A stretch of DNA of 64,000 nt from Virgibacillus profundi (lineage in GTDB: Bacteria; Bacillota; Bacilli; Bacillales; Amphibacillaceae). The position numbers were made by a program, and so were the translations under genes. This document shows, piece by piece, positions 17,246-25,150 of the stretch (position 1 is the stretch's first letter; each line of letters opens with the position of its first letter). Location: assembly GCF_002287375.1 (NCBI RefSeq), contig NZ_NPOA01000001.1, positions 248,001 through 312,000 on the forward strand. Direction: 5' to 3'. Under the pieces are notes generated by a model. The model was not told the DNA's origin. It ran no database searches and saw only the letters and a program-made list of their open reading frames with translations.

Positions 17246-17330
17246 CCTTATATTCCCAAATCCACTTCTTCTATAATACGTTCAACCAATCGTGCGCTCT
17301 TCTTAGCAACCAGATCGCCGCCTGATGATT
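17246..17330 (-). pseudogene. Truncated 3' end of a DUF2922 gene
   Basis: Bases 17246-17330 are almost identical to the last ~85 bp of the intact DUF2922 gene at 31514-31732. Homology stops abruptly after GCCTGATGAT (17330). The similarity goes on past the gene end through the terminator to about 17141. It is the remnant of a duplication that carried the gene tail, its terminator and the adjoining array. No start or promoter remains. Confidence 0.8.
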
Positions 17331-17674
17331 TTCTGTTACATATTATTAATACAAACAACATCAATCATAACTGAAAGACTCCATTGTAGTTGCGGCAAAT
17401 TATGATGTATACTAAATATATTATATCAATATTTTACAGAGGTTATTGCAATGAAAAATGGATCTCCTATTTAGCAATGAGCCTATTGTTTTTTTGATTA
17501 ATTTACTTTTATTATCTTTAACGAGTATCAATGGAATTTTATACACATATTGTTATTCCTCGATGCCGTCCCCATTTATATAAAAAAGAAAAAAGGTAAT
17601 AAAAAATGATGCTTATCATACATAACTTCTGCATGAATTTTGATTTGTAAAAAAATATAAGAGGAGAATTTTCT

Positions 17675-18616
17675 ATGAAATTCGGTATTATTGGAACAAA
17701 TTGGATTACGGATCGCTTTCTTCACGCTGCCAAAGCACACCCTGAGTTCACAATAGGTGCGGTTTACTCAAGAACATTTGAAAAAGGAAAAGAATTTGCC
17801 AGTAAATATAATGTATCCAACGTTTATACAGATATGGAAGCAATGTTTCAAAGTGGTGATATTGAGGCTGTCTATATTGCATCACCAAATGTATTACACG
17901 CTGAGCAAAGCATTTTAGCAATGAAAAATGGTATACATGTGCTTTGTGAAAAGCCAGCTGTAACCTCTGTTAATGAAATGGATCAAGTCATTGAGGCTTC
18001 AAAAAAATATAAAAGAACCTTTATGGAAGCAATGAAGTCAACCGTTACACCCTCATTTCTTAATTTAAAAAAGAACTTAGATAAAATAGGTACGTTAAGG
18101 CGTCTCGTATTTCATTATAATCAGTACTCATCTCGCTATGATAAATACAAAGAGGGTATTATTGAAAATGCATTTAAACCTGAACTCGGTAATGGTGCAA
18201 GAATGGATTTAGGCGTTTACACTATCGCACCAATTATCCATTTGGTTGATGAACCAAAGTCTGTGTTAAATAACACCTTTTTATTATCTACGAAAGCTGA
18301 AGGCCAAGGAAGTATGATACTAAACTACGATACATTTGAAGCGATTGTTATGTACTCTAAAATTTCAGATTCACACTTACCAAGTGAAATACAAGGTGAA
18401 AAGGGTGTCATTGAAATCGATCAAATTAGTGACCCGAAAAGAATTGTTATCAGATACAAAGATGGCGAAACAGAAAACATCTCCATCAAACACGAATTTG
18501 AAACAATGTATTATGAAGTAGCCGAGTTTATTAAAAGCGTTAAAAAAGAACAAATCGAATCAACCATCAATACGCATGAAATTTCAAGAAAGATTTCAAA
18601 ACTACTTACTTTATAA
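17675..18616 (+). CDS. Gfo/Idh/MocA-family oxidoreductase
   Basis: A 313-aa NAD(P)-dependent cytoplasmic enzyme. The Rossmann motif is at the N-terminus (KFGIIGTNWITDRFL) and the family hallmark CEKPA follows (GIHVLCEKPAVTS). It resembles B. subtilis YulF-type proteins. ATG follows AGAGGAG by 8 nt. It lies 80 bp upstream of DUF956 and a mannose-type PTS on the same strand. A second enzyme of this family follows that PTS. It probably converts the imported phosphosugar or a derivative; the substrate is not known. Confidence 0.8.
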   Translation: MKFGIIGTNWITDRFLHAAKAHPEFTIGAVYSRTFEKGKEFASKYNVSNVYTDMEAMFQSGDIEAVYIASPNVLHAEQSILAMKNGIHVLCEKPAVTSVNEMDQVIEASKKYKRTFMEAMKSTVTPSFLNLKKNLDKIGTLRRLVFHYNQYSSRYDKYKEGIIENAFKPELGNGARMDLGVYTIAPIIHLVDEPKSVLNNTFLLSTKAEGQGSMILNYDTFEAIVMYSKISDSHLPSEIQGEKGVIEIDQISDPKRIVIRYKDGETENISIKHEFETMYYEVAEFIKSVKKEQIESTINTHEISRKISKLLTL

Positions 18617-18697
18617 CCTGCATTCCCGTAAAATTACGAAAGTGGTAAAGCGGTATAATAATAATGAATATTTAAAGAAAGAAATGGGGTAGATCAA

Positions 18698-19069
18698 ATG
18701 GTCCAATCAATCAACACAAAAGTCGATTTAATTATTGGTGCAACCTCACATATAAGAAGTTCAGATTATGGTAAAATTATGATTGGAGACAAAGGATTTG
18801 AATTCTTCAATAATCGTGATGCTCGTAAATTTATTCAAATTCCTTGGGAAGAATTTGATTATGTGATTGCTTCAGTCTTGTTCAAAGGGAAATGGATCCC
18901 ACGTTATGCTATCAAAACGAAGCGGAATGGAACATATACATTTTCTTCTAAAGATCCAAAAAAGGTCTTTCGAGCAATTCGTGAATACGTTGATCCAGAT
19001 CACATAGTCAAATCATTAGGTTTCTTTGATGTAATCAAACGCAATTTGAAAAGTAAAATTAAAAAGTAG
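18698..19069 (+). CDS. DUF956 protein (ManO-like), mannose PTS associated
   Basis: A 123-aa cytoplasmic protein of the DUF956 family, known as ManO in lactic acid bacteria, where it accompanies mannose-family PTS genes. Typical stretches are IIGATSHIRSSDYGKIMIGD and FIQIPWEEFDYVIASV. The N-terminal half looks like a PH-like beta domain and the C-terminus is basic. It is usually found after the IID gene; here it precedes the PTS genes by 454 bp, with a strong hairpin in between. It is thought to affect expression or activity of the PTS; its mechanism is not established. Confidence 0.8.
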   Translation: MVQSINTKVDLIIGATSHIRSSDYGKIMIGDKGFEFFNNRDARKFIQIPWEEFDYVIASVLFKGKWIPRYAIKTKRNGTYTFSSKDPKKVFRAIREYVDPDHIVKSLGFFDVIKRNLKSKIKK

Positions 19070-19086
19070 TACTTTTACATCTTAGA

Positions 19087-19108
19087 CAGGTTGGAACTTG
19101 CTTTTTTT
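19087..19108 (+). terminator. Possible terminator after the DUF956 gene
   Basis: CAGGT/ACTTG can form a 5-bp stem with a TGGA loop, followed by C and T7. The stem is short, so this is tentative. Confidence 0.4.
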
Positions 19109-19320
19109 GTTGGGACATCTCCATAATTGTTAAGTGATAAACTGTTACGGAAACGGAGACAGACAAACCCATTCTTGAAGGGGGAAAACTGGTGTGTTAA
19201 GATATCTTGTGGAAGCTCATTAAAGTAATTCGGATGCTTATTTATTTAACGCTATAATTAAAACTTTTCAAATAGATTAAATAACTATCTTAGGTTTTTT
19301 TACGTGTTACTGATTGGATC

Positions 19321-19421
19321 AGGCATGAGTGAAAAGCAGTGATTAAAATGAAGCATAAAGGTCCTTAATACCTCTGCCTTCATTTAACGCTACTGAATTA
19401 CTTTTCGCCCATGCCTTTTTT
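19321..19421 (+). promoter_or_regulatory. Long imperfect hairpin with T run upstream of mannose PTS
   Basis: Four stacked helices pair in register: AGGCATG with CATGCCT, GAAAAG with CTTTTC, CAGT with ACTG, and AAATGAAG with CTTCATTT, about 25 pairs. A small AGGT/ACCT hairpin lies near the tip. T6 follows at 19416-19421. It ends about 100 bp before the PTS start. It could be a terminator, an attenuator controlling the PTS genes or a small RNA. Confidence 0.6.
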
Positions 19422-19523
19422 GCCGAAAATGTAACTGTTGGAAATGGGCTGAAAAAATACTGCTTTAGTAGCTTCCATGCTTATTTAAGCCTTAACAATA
19501 CTATAATATGAGGAGGTAAAAAG

Positions 19524-20498
19524 ATGGTAGGAATTGTCATTGCAAGTCACGGTGAATTTGCTAATGGTATCTTGCAATCTGGAGCAATGATCTTTGGAGA
19601 ACAAGAAAATGCGAAAGCCGTTACATTGATGCCAAGCGAAGGACCTGATGATCTAAATTCTAAAATGAAAGAAGCAATCGCCTCTTTCGACAACCAAGAT
19701 GAAGTATTATTCTTAGTCGATCTTTGGGGGGGGACCCCTTTCAATCAAGCCAACAGCTTGATGGAAGGACACAAAGATAAATGGGCAATCGTTGCTGGTT
19801 TAAACTTAGCAATGGTGATCGAAGCTTATGCATCGCGCCTTTCAATGAACACAGCGCATGAAATTGCTGCGCATATTCTCGGCACAGCCAGAGAAGCAGT
19901 TAAAGTAAATCCTGAAGAATTAGAACCAGCAGATTCCTCAGTAGCTGCAGAACCTGCAGGGCAATCAAATACAGGTGCTCCTGGTAAATTTGAATACGTG
20001 TTAGCGCGTATTGATTCTCGTTTACTTCACGGACAAGTAGCGACATCTTGGACCAAAAGTACACTGCCTACACGTATCATCGTTGTATCTGATGTTGTAG
20101 CCAAGGATGAACTTCGTAAAAAATTAATCCAGCAGGCTGCTCCTTCAGGTATTAAAGCACACGTTGTTCCTGTCAATAAAATGATTGAACTTGCTAAAGA
20201 TGATCAGCACTTTGGCGGCCAGCGTGCATTACTTCTTTTCGAAAATCCCCAAGATGCGCTTAGAGCGGTTGAAGGGGGTGTTCCATTGGAGACAATCAAC
20301 GTTGGCTCTATGGCACATTCAATTGGTAAAGTACAGCCGAATAAGGTACTGGCCTTTGACCAAGATGATATTGATGCCTTCGCTAAGTTAAAAGAAGCTG
20401 GTTTGGACTTCGATGTACGCAAGGTTCCGAACGATTCAAGTGGCAACATGGACGATATTTTAAAAAGGGCTCAAGCGGAGTTAAACAGACAGAAATAA
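19524..20498 (+). CDS. manL: PTS mannose-family IIAB protein
   Basis: A 324-aa cytoplasmic fusion. The IIA domain begins at the N-terminus with the phosphohistidine in VIASHGEFANGI (His10), then LVDLWGGTPFNQA. A linker rich in Ala, Pro and Ser (about 130-155) leads to the IIB domain with its active His in RIDSRLLHGQVATSW (about residue 168). ATG follows GAGGAGG by 6 nt. It relays phosphate from HPr to sugar carried by the IIC and IID proteins encoded next. Mannose-family systems take mannose, glucose, glucosamine, fructose or sorbose; this one cannot be assigned. Confidence 0.9.
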   Translation: MVGIVIASHGEFANGILQSGAMIFGEQENAKAVTLMPSEGPDDLNSKMKEAIASFDNQDEVLFLVDLWGGTPFNQANSLMEGHKDKWAIVAGLNLAMVIEAYASRLSMNTAHEIAAHILGTAREAVKVNPEELEPADSSVAAEPAGQSNTGAPGKFEYVLARIDSRLLHGQVATSWTKSTLPTRIIVVSDVVAKDELRKKLIQQAAPSGIKAHVVPVNKMIELAKDDQHFGGQRALLLFENPQDALRAVEGGVPLETINVGSMAHSIGKVQPNKVLAFDQDDIDAFAKLKEAGLDFDVRKVPNDSSGNMDDILKRAQAELNRQK

Positions 20499-20512
20499 TC
20501 CTAATCAATAGA

Positions 20513-20594
20513 TTAGAAAACTTGGCGTTTGCTATAGTTTGAGCAAATGCTCATAGCTTGCACTTATGCAGTAGGAAAATTTTTTATACTTTCC
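20513..20594 (+). repeat. Dispersed structured repeat between manL and IIC genes
   Basis: The stretch from AGAAAACTTGGCG through GCACTTATGCAG to a TAGGAAA/TTTCCTA hairpin matches, in opposite orientation, the sequence at 37137-37222. It contains a GAGC/GCTC hairpin. It lies inside an operon, so it is transcribed and may tune expression of the downstream genes. Confidence 0.7.
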
Positions 20595-20623
20595 TATCTG
20601 CCAAAAAAGGAGGATTAGTAATC

Positions 20624-21427
20624 ATGGAATTGACTATTATTCAAATAATACTAATTATTATCGTGGCATTTATAGCTGGTATAGAAGGAATCTTGGATGA
20701 ATTCCACTTTCACCAGCCAATTATTGCTTGTACGTTAATCGGCTTAGTTTCCGGACAATTAGTGCCATGCCTTATCTTAGGTGGTACCCTGCAACTAATC
20801 GCTTTAGGTTGGGCAAATATCGGAGCTGCCGTAGCACCGGATGCTGCTTTAGCATCAGTTGCATCTGCAATTATTCTTGTATTAGGTGGGCAAGGTGAAG
20901 CCGGTGTATCTTCAGCTATTGCGATTGCAGTTCCACTTGCAGTTGCAGGTTTGCTACTCACAATCATCGTCCGAACCATGGCAACAGGAATAGTACATAT
21001 AATGGATGCCGCAGCGAAAGAAGGAAACTTTAGAAAAATTGAAATGTGGCATATTATCGCTATCTGCATGCAGGGATTACGTATTGCAATTCCAGCTGCA
21101 TTGATTGTGGCTATTGGTGCAGGTCCGGTTAGAAATGCGCTCGAAGCTATGCCAACCTGGTTGACAGGCGGTTTAGCAGTCGGCGGGGGAATGGTAGTAG
21201 CCGTTGGTTATGCAATGGTTATTAACATGATGGCAACAAAAGAAGTATGGCCATTTTTTGCAATTGGTTTCGTATTAGCTACTATTCCATCCATCACCCT
21301 TGTTGGTCTTGGTGGTATCGGTGTAGCCCTTGCACTTATCTATTTAGCGCTTACTAAACAAGGCGGTTCAGGTGGCGGAAACGGAAACACTGGTGATCCG
21401 TTAGGCAATATTATTGATAACTACTAA
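20624..21427 (+). CDS. manM: PTS mannose-family IIC subunit
   Basis: A 267-aa membrane protein. The start MELTIIQIILIIIVAFIAG follows AAGGAGG by 10 nt; the 22 extra in-frame residues upstream come from the repeat element and are rejected. Hydrophobic helices and the family stretch PIIACTLIGLVSGQLVPCLI and LGGTLQLIALGWANIGAA identify EIIC-Man. With IID it forms the sugar channel. A Gly-rich tail ends the protein (GGSGGGNGNTGDP). It ends 19 bp before the IID start. Confidence 0.9.
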   Translation: MELTIIQIILIIIVAFIAGIEGILDEFHFHQPIIACTLIGLVSGQLVPCLILGGTLQLIALGWANIGAAVAPDAALASVASAIILVLGGQGEAGVSSAIAIAVPLAVAGLLLTIIVRTMATGIVHIMDAAAKEGNFRKIEMWHIIAICMQGLRIAIPAALIVAIGAGPVRNALEAMPTWLTGGLAVGGGMVVAVGYAMVINMMATKEVWPFFAIGFVLATIPSITLVGLGGIGVALALIYLALTKQGGSGGGNGNTGDPLGNIIDNY

Positions 21428-21446
21428 AGAAGGAGGAGGACATAAA

Positions 21447-22358
21447 ATGGCACAAGAATTGAAATTATCAAAAAGAGATCGTATTTCTATTTGGTGGCGT
21501 TCCACTTTCCTTCAAGGTTCTTGGAACTATGAACGTATGCAAAACGGCGGTTGGGCATTTTCCATGATTCCCGCAATCAAAAGATTATATAAATCAAAAG
21601 AAGATCGTGCTGCTGCATTGGAACGTCACTTAGAGTTTTTTAATACGCACCCTTATGTGGCTTCCCCTATTATTGGTGTAACTTTAGCGCTTGAAGAAGA
21701 ACGTGCAAATGGTGTGCCAGTTGACGACAAGGCAATTCAAGGGGTTAAAGTCGGAATGATGGGGCCTTTAGCAGGTATCGGGGATCCAATGTTCTGGTTC
21801 ACGGTTAAACCAATTCTCGGTGCTTTAGCAGCTTCCCTTGCTCTGACCGGTAACATACTTGGACCAATTCTTTATTTCGTTTTATGGAATATCATTCGTA
21901 TGGGATTCATGTGGTATTCACAAGAACTTGGTTACAAAGCTGGTTCTAAAATTACGGAGGACTTATCTGGCGGATTACTTCAGGATATTACGAAAGGCGC
22001 AGGAATATTGGGTATGTTCATCCTTGGTTCATTAGTTAACCGTTGGGTAGCTGTAGCATTTACACCAACGGTATCTGAGGTTCAGCTAGATGATGGCGCT
22101 TTTATTGAATGGGATAAATTACCTGCTGGGTCTGAAGGAATTAAATCTGCAATGCAACAGAAAGCTGAAGGCCGGTCATTAAGCGAATATGAGGTAACTA
22201 CTTTACAAGACAACTTAGATAGCTTAATTCCTGGTTTAGCTGGATTATTGCTAACACTTCTTTGCATGTGGCTGCTAAGGAAGAAAGTTTCTCCAATTAC
22301 TATGATTCTTGGATTGTTCGTAGTCGGTGTCATCTTCCACGTTTTAGGCTTGATGTAA
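21447..22358 (+). CDS. manN: PTS mannose-family IID subunit
   Basis: A 303-aa membrane-bound subunit. The ATG at 21447 follows AGGAGGAGG by 7 nt; the longer frame from 21414 overlaps the IIC gene and is rejected. Family signatures are STFLQGSWNYERMQNGGWAF and HLEFFNTHPYVASPIIGVTL, with GPLAGIGDPMFWFT further on. It partners IIC in the membrane. A strong terminator follows, so the PTS operon probably ends here or reads through in part to the next oxidoreductase. Confidence 0.9.
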   Translation: MAQELKLSKRDRISIWWRSTFLQGSWNYERMQNGGWAFSMIPAIKRLYKSKEDRAAALERHLEFFNTHPYVASPIIGVTLALEEERANGVPVDDKAIQGVKVGMMGPLAGIGDPMFWFTVKPILGALAASLALTGNILGPILYFVLWNIIRMGFMWYSQELGYKAGSKITEDLSGGLLQDITKGAGILGMFILGSLVNRWVAVAFTPTVSEVQLDDGAFIEWDKLPAGSEGIKSAMQQKAEGRSLSEYEVTTLQDNLDSLIPGLAGLLLTLLCMWLLRKKVSPITMILGLFVVGVIFHVLGLM

Positions 22359-22440
22359 TAGATAAAGACGTTAATCCAGGCCATTTTCATAAAATTAAAT
22401 ATATAAGCTACGTATTCAAATAACGTATACAAATAGAGAA

Positions 22441-22485
22441 GTGCCTCCTTGTTGATAAACCTATCAATATAAGGAGGTGCTTTTT
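22441..22485 (+). terminator. Terminator after the mannose-type PTS genes
   Basis: GTGCCTCCTT and AAGGAGGTGC pair fully with two G-U pairs, with an inner GTTGATA/TATCAAT stem, then T5. It lies between the IID gene and the next oxidoreductase gene. Confidence 0.85.
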
Positions 22486-22536
22486 CAAACGATTCAATTG
22501 AAGAAGTCAAAGGTAAATACATCTCAGGAGGCTGCT

Positions 22537-23553
22537 ATGCTTACTATCGGTTATATTGGAAATGGGAAAAGCACAAACAGATATCATCTGCCGTTCGTGC
22601 AGCAAAGAGAGAATATAAAGGTGAAAACAATTTATCGAAGAAATCCCGAACATGATAGCTGGGATAAGATCGCAGGAGTAAATTATACTTCTGATTTAGA
22701 TGAATTATTAAATGACAAGGACATTCAACTCATTGTGGTTTGCACAAAACATGACAGCCACTATAAGTACGCAAAACTCGTATTAGAACATAATAAAAAC
22801 TGTTTGGTCGAAAAGCCTTTTATGGAAACATCCGCACAAGCAAAAGAAATATTTGCATTGGCAAAAGAGAAAGGTTTAATTGTTCAGGCTTATCAAAACA
22901 GACGTTTTGATAGTGACTTTTTAACAGTTCAAAAGGTCATGGAAGAAGGGAAATTGGGGGACTTGCTGGAAGTGGAAATGCATTATGACTATTATCGCCG
23001 GGAAGTACCCGAGTCTGTTCATTCATTTGATCCTGCTTCGTCATTTTTATATGGACATGGCTGTCATACACTGGATCAAGTTATCAGCTACTTTGGCAAG
23101 CCGGATCATATACATTATGATGTAAGGCAATTATTAGGGCAAGGAAGAATGAATGACTATTTCGATTTAGATTTATATTTTGGCAGGTTAAAGGTATCTG
23201 TAAAATCCAGTTACTTTAGACTTAAAGAGAGACCCAGCTTCGCCGTGTATGGTAAAAAGGGATGCTTTGTGAAACAAACCAAAGATCGTCAGGAGGAACA
23301 TTTAAAGTTATTTTATATGCCTGATAACAAGGATTTTGGTATAGAAACAATAAAACATTATGGTGAACTGACATATATTGATGAGGAAGATACAATCCAC
23401 GAAAAAAAAGTAAAATCTGTAAATGGTGATTATGGAAGAGTGTATGATGACTTATATGAAGCCGTCATAAATGGTAAAGATAAAACCATTACAGATGAAC
23501 AGACACTGCTGCAAATGGAAATATTAGAAACGGGAGTTAAGAACTTAAAGTAA
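22537..23553 (+). CDS. Gfo/Idh/MocA-family oxidoreductase
   Basis: A 338-aa NAD(P)-dependent enzyme. The Rossmann motif is TIGYIGNGKSTNRYHLPF and the family hallmark VEKPFMETSAQAKE follows. The C-terminal half has the substrate domain with YGHGCHTLDQVISYFGKPDH. ATG at 22537 follows AGGAGG by 5 nt; the longer frame runs into the upstream terminator and is rejected. Together with the first such enzyme at 17675 it brackets a mannose-family PTS, which suggests a two-step rearrangement of an imported sugar phosphate. Confidence 0.8.
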   Translation: MLTIGYIGNGKSTNRYHLPFVQQRENIKVKTIYRRNPEHDSWDKIAGVNYTSDLDELLNDKDIQLIVVCTKHDSHYKYAKLVLEHNKNCLVEKPFMETSAQAKEIFALAKEKGLIVQAYQNRRFDSDFLTVQKVMEEGKLGDLLEVEMHYDYYRREVPESVHSFDPASSFLYGHGCHTLDQVISYFGKPDHIHYDVRQLLGQGRMNDYFDLDLYFGRLKVSVKSSYFRLKERPSFAVYGKKGCFVKQTKDRQEEHLKLFYMPDNKDFGIETIKHYGELTYIDEEDTIHEKKVKSVNGDYGRVYDDLYEAVINGKDKTITDEQTLLQMEILETGVKNLK

Positions 23554-23625
23554 AATGAAAGTCTGATTCTGTTATAGACTTTCTTGATTCATGCCTATCA
23601 AGAGAAAAGAAGAAAGTATAGATTT

Positions 23626-23661
23626 AAAACGACCACCTCACTAAAGCAGGTGGTCGTTTAA
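23626..23661. terminator. Bidirectional terminator between oxidoreductase and nagB-like genes
   Basis: ACGACCACCT and AGGTGGTCGT form a perfect 10-bp stem with T on one side and A on the other, so it can end both convergent transcripts. Confidence 0.85.
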
Positions 23662-23709
23662 TAACGTCGCCCGCTGAGAAAAATCCGTCAACAGGCAGAC
23701 AGTAAAAAT

Positions 23710-24447
23710 TTACTTATAATCCTTTTCTAATAATGAGGCTGCAGCATCGTCCATAATAAACGTGACATTGGGATGAGCACGTAATATTGATGCCGGACAA
23801 TCTTCATTGATTGGGCCTTCAAGTGTAGCTTTAACAGCCTCTGCTTTTCTAACGCCAGATGATGCTACAAGAATATGCTTTCCTTCCATAATATCCGCTA
23901 ACCCCATTGTAATCATTTGAGTTGGTGCTTCTTCAGGCGTCAATTGATGATAGCCCATTGTGCTTTGGATAGTAGAATCATCACTATTAGCCAAGAATAA
24001 GCGTGAATCAAAAGATGTTCCAGGTTCATTTGCAGCTAAGTGAGCATTCACACCTAAGCCAACAATTTGTAGATCTCTCGGATATCTTTTAAGTACTTCA
24101 TTATAACGATCGATTTCAGTCTGTACATCCGCAACACTTCCATCAATTAATCCAATATACTTAGGATGGGTTTTAATTAGATCATAGAAATTTTTATGCA
24201 TATACGTGTAAACAGAAAAAGATGCATCTCTTGAAGAAACATACTCATCCAGATTTGTGAAAATTGAGTTTTCAATAGAAATTTTATCGTTGTTAATTGC
24301 TTCCACTAATAATTCAAATGTACCATCATAACTAGCACCTGTAGTTGTGTTTATGCTTGCAGATTCATTTTTTTCTAACGTATCTGCAATTACTTTATAC
24401 GATTCTTTAGACAATTCATTGTAATCTCTTGTTTGAATAATTCTCAT
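23710..24447 (-). CDS. nagB: Glucosamine-6-phosphate deaminase (NagB) homologue
   Basis: A 245-aa sugar isomerase-fold protein. NLDEYV and PRDLQIVGLGVNAHLAANEPG match NagB, which converts glucosamine-6-phosphate to fructose-6-phosphate and ammonia. The glycine loop reads NTTTGASYDGTFELL where NagB usually has ATGGTPEGTY, and NAH replaces the usual NGH or DGH, so this is a divergent member. ATG at 24447 follows GAGAGG by 6 nt; a TTG at 24450 is the alternative. It stands alone between two transcription units. A role in amino-sugar breakdown is likely, but a different aldose/ketose substrate is possible. Confidence 0.75.
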   Translation of the reverse strand: MRIIQTRDYNELSKESYKVIADTLEKNESASINTTTGASYDGTFELLVEAINNDKISIENSIFTNLDEYVSSRDASFSVYTYMHKNFYDLIKTHPKYIGLIDGSVADVQTEIDRYNEVLKRYPRDLQIVGLGVNAHLAANEPGTSFDSRLFLANSDDSTIQSTMGYHQLTPEEAPTQMITMGLADIMEGKHILVASSGVRKAEAVKATLEGPINEDCPASILRAHPNVTFIMDDAAASLLEKDYK

Positions 24448-24973
24448 CAATTGCCTCTCCCAGCATTATATATTTAAACCCATTCTATTAAACCATTACC
24501 CCTAACTTTACGAGGAAGTCCATATCTCCATAGTTATTTAACTTATATCAACTAACAATCAATAATAATAAATCCTTTTATATTTGACTTAAATAGTGTT
24601 CATCTAGTGTAGCTTGAAATATCTTATCAAACTAAGGTTAGCTAGTACAAAGAAAATGTCATTATATAACGGTTTGGTACTATTATCGGTAGATATTTCA
24701 GTTTAATTATGAATCACGGTTTATTAACCACTATTATTGTAGCATCAGCTTAAAAATTATTCAAGAAAACTGCTAATAGGGTTAATTTGCGCCCAGCTTC
24801 TAAAAATCCTGTCGATATTTCCCGGGAAATGATGAAATTCGCCTGGTCTTTTCTATTCGTAAAATAGTGCTTTAAACAACGATTTCTAACTCCCCCCTTT
24901 TTAAAATAGAATTATTTCCATCTTAGTGATTCTAGGCATGATTATATGGAATGCTTTATTTACAAAGCATGAA

Positions 24974-25001
24974 GCTATTGATCAAACGTTTGATCAATAG
25001 C
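24974..25001. promoter_or_regulatory. 28-bp perfect palindrome, operator-like
   Basis: GCTATTGATCAAACGTTTGATCAATAGC is self-complementary over all 28 bases with no loop. This form suits a dimeric repressor such as a TetR or GntR protein better than a terminator. No regulator gene is next to it, and it lies 527 bp upstream of the nagB-like gene. Confidence 0.6.
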
Positions 25002-25111
25002 AAAGCAGCGATATTTCCACACATAAATGGGTCAATCCGAATACGCTGCTAAAACCACCATTATTCAAAAAAAACATCAAAATTCCAGCTCTATTACAAC
25101 CTAATCTAATC

Positions 25112-25144
25112 CAAAATAAAAAACTCCCTTATCAAAAGGAGTTT
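25112..25144 (-). terminator. Terminator of the mannitol operon
   Basis: On the minus strand AACTCCTTT pairs with AAGGGAGTT and T6 follows, just after the mtlD stop. Confidence 0.8.
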
Positions 25145-25150
25145 CAATTA

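Larger units (their letters stand above)
16535..17674. other. Long intergenic region with array and duplicated gene tail
   Basis: This 1140-bp gap holds several TTGTACA-like words without clear spacing (16617, 16655, 16755, 16787), a single GTTGAGAGA at 16666, the array at 16937-17135, and a truncated DUF2922 copy with its terminator at 17198-17330. I see no intact gene. The first ~300 bp would contain the regulator promoter, which I cannot place. Confidence 0.6.
19070..19523. other. Intergenic region with long structured element
   Basis: Contains a weak terminator-like stem with T7 at 19087-19108 and the long hairpin at 19321-19421. I see no convincing promoter; the TATAAT at 19502 lies too close to the ribosome site to serve as one. 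No GG-N10-GC sigma-54 site is visible. Confidence 0.5.
24448..25150. other. Intergenic region upstream of nagB-like gene
   Basis: A 700-bp gap that holds a 28-bp perfect palindrome (24974-25001) and the mtlD terminator (25112-25144). The rest is A+T-rich with no supported gene. It is long enough to have lost one. Confidence 0.55.

Noticed and set aside
19440-19510. Promoter immediately before manL
   Set aside because: TATAAT at 19502-19507 is 4 nt before the ribosome site and has no -35 box at the right distance.
23710-24447. Loss of the NagB catalytic aspartate (Asn in GLGVNAH)
   Set aside because: As I recall, Bacillus NagB proteins also have Asn here (GIGRNGH), so this is normal for the group and not a sign of inactivity.
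24974-25001. 28-bp palindrome as a terminator
   Set aside because: It has no loop and no T run, and is far from the nearest stop codon, so an operator is the better reading.
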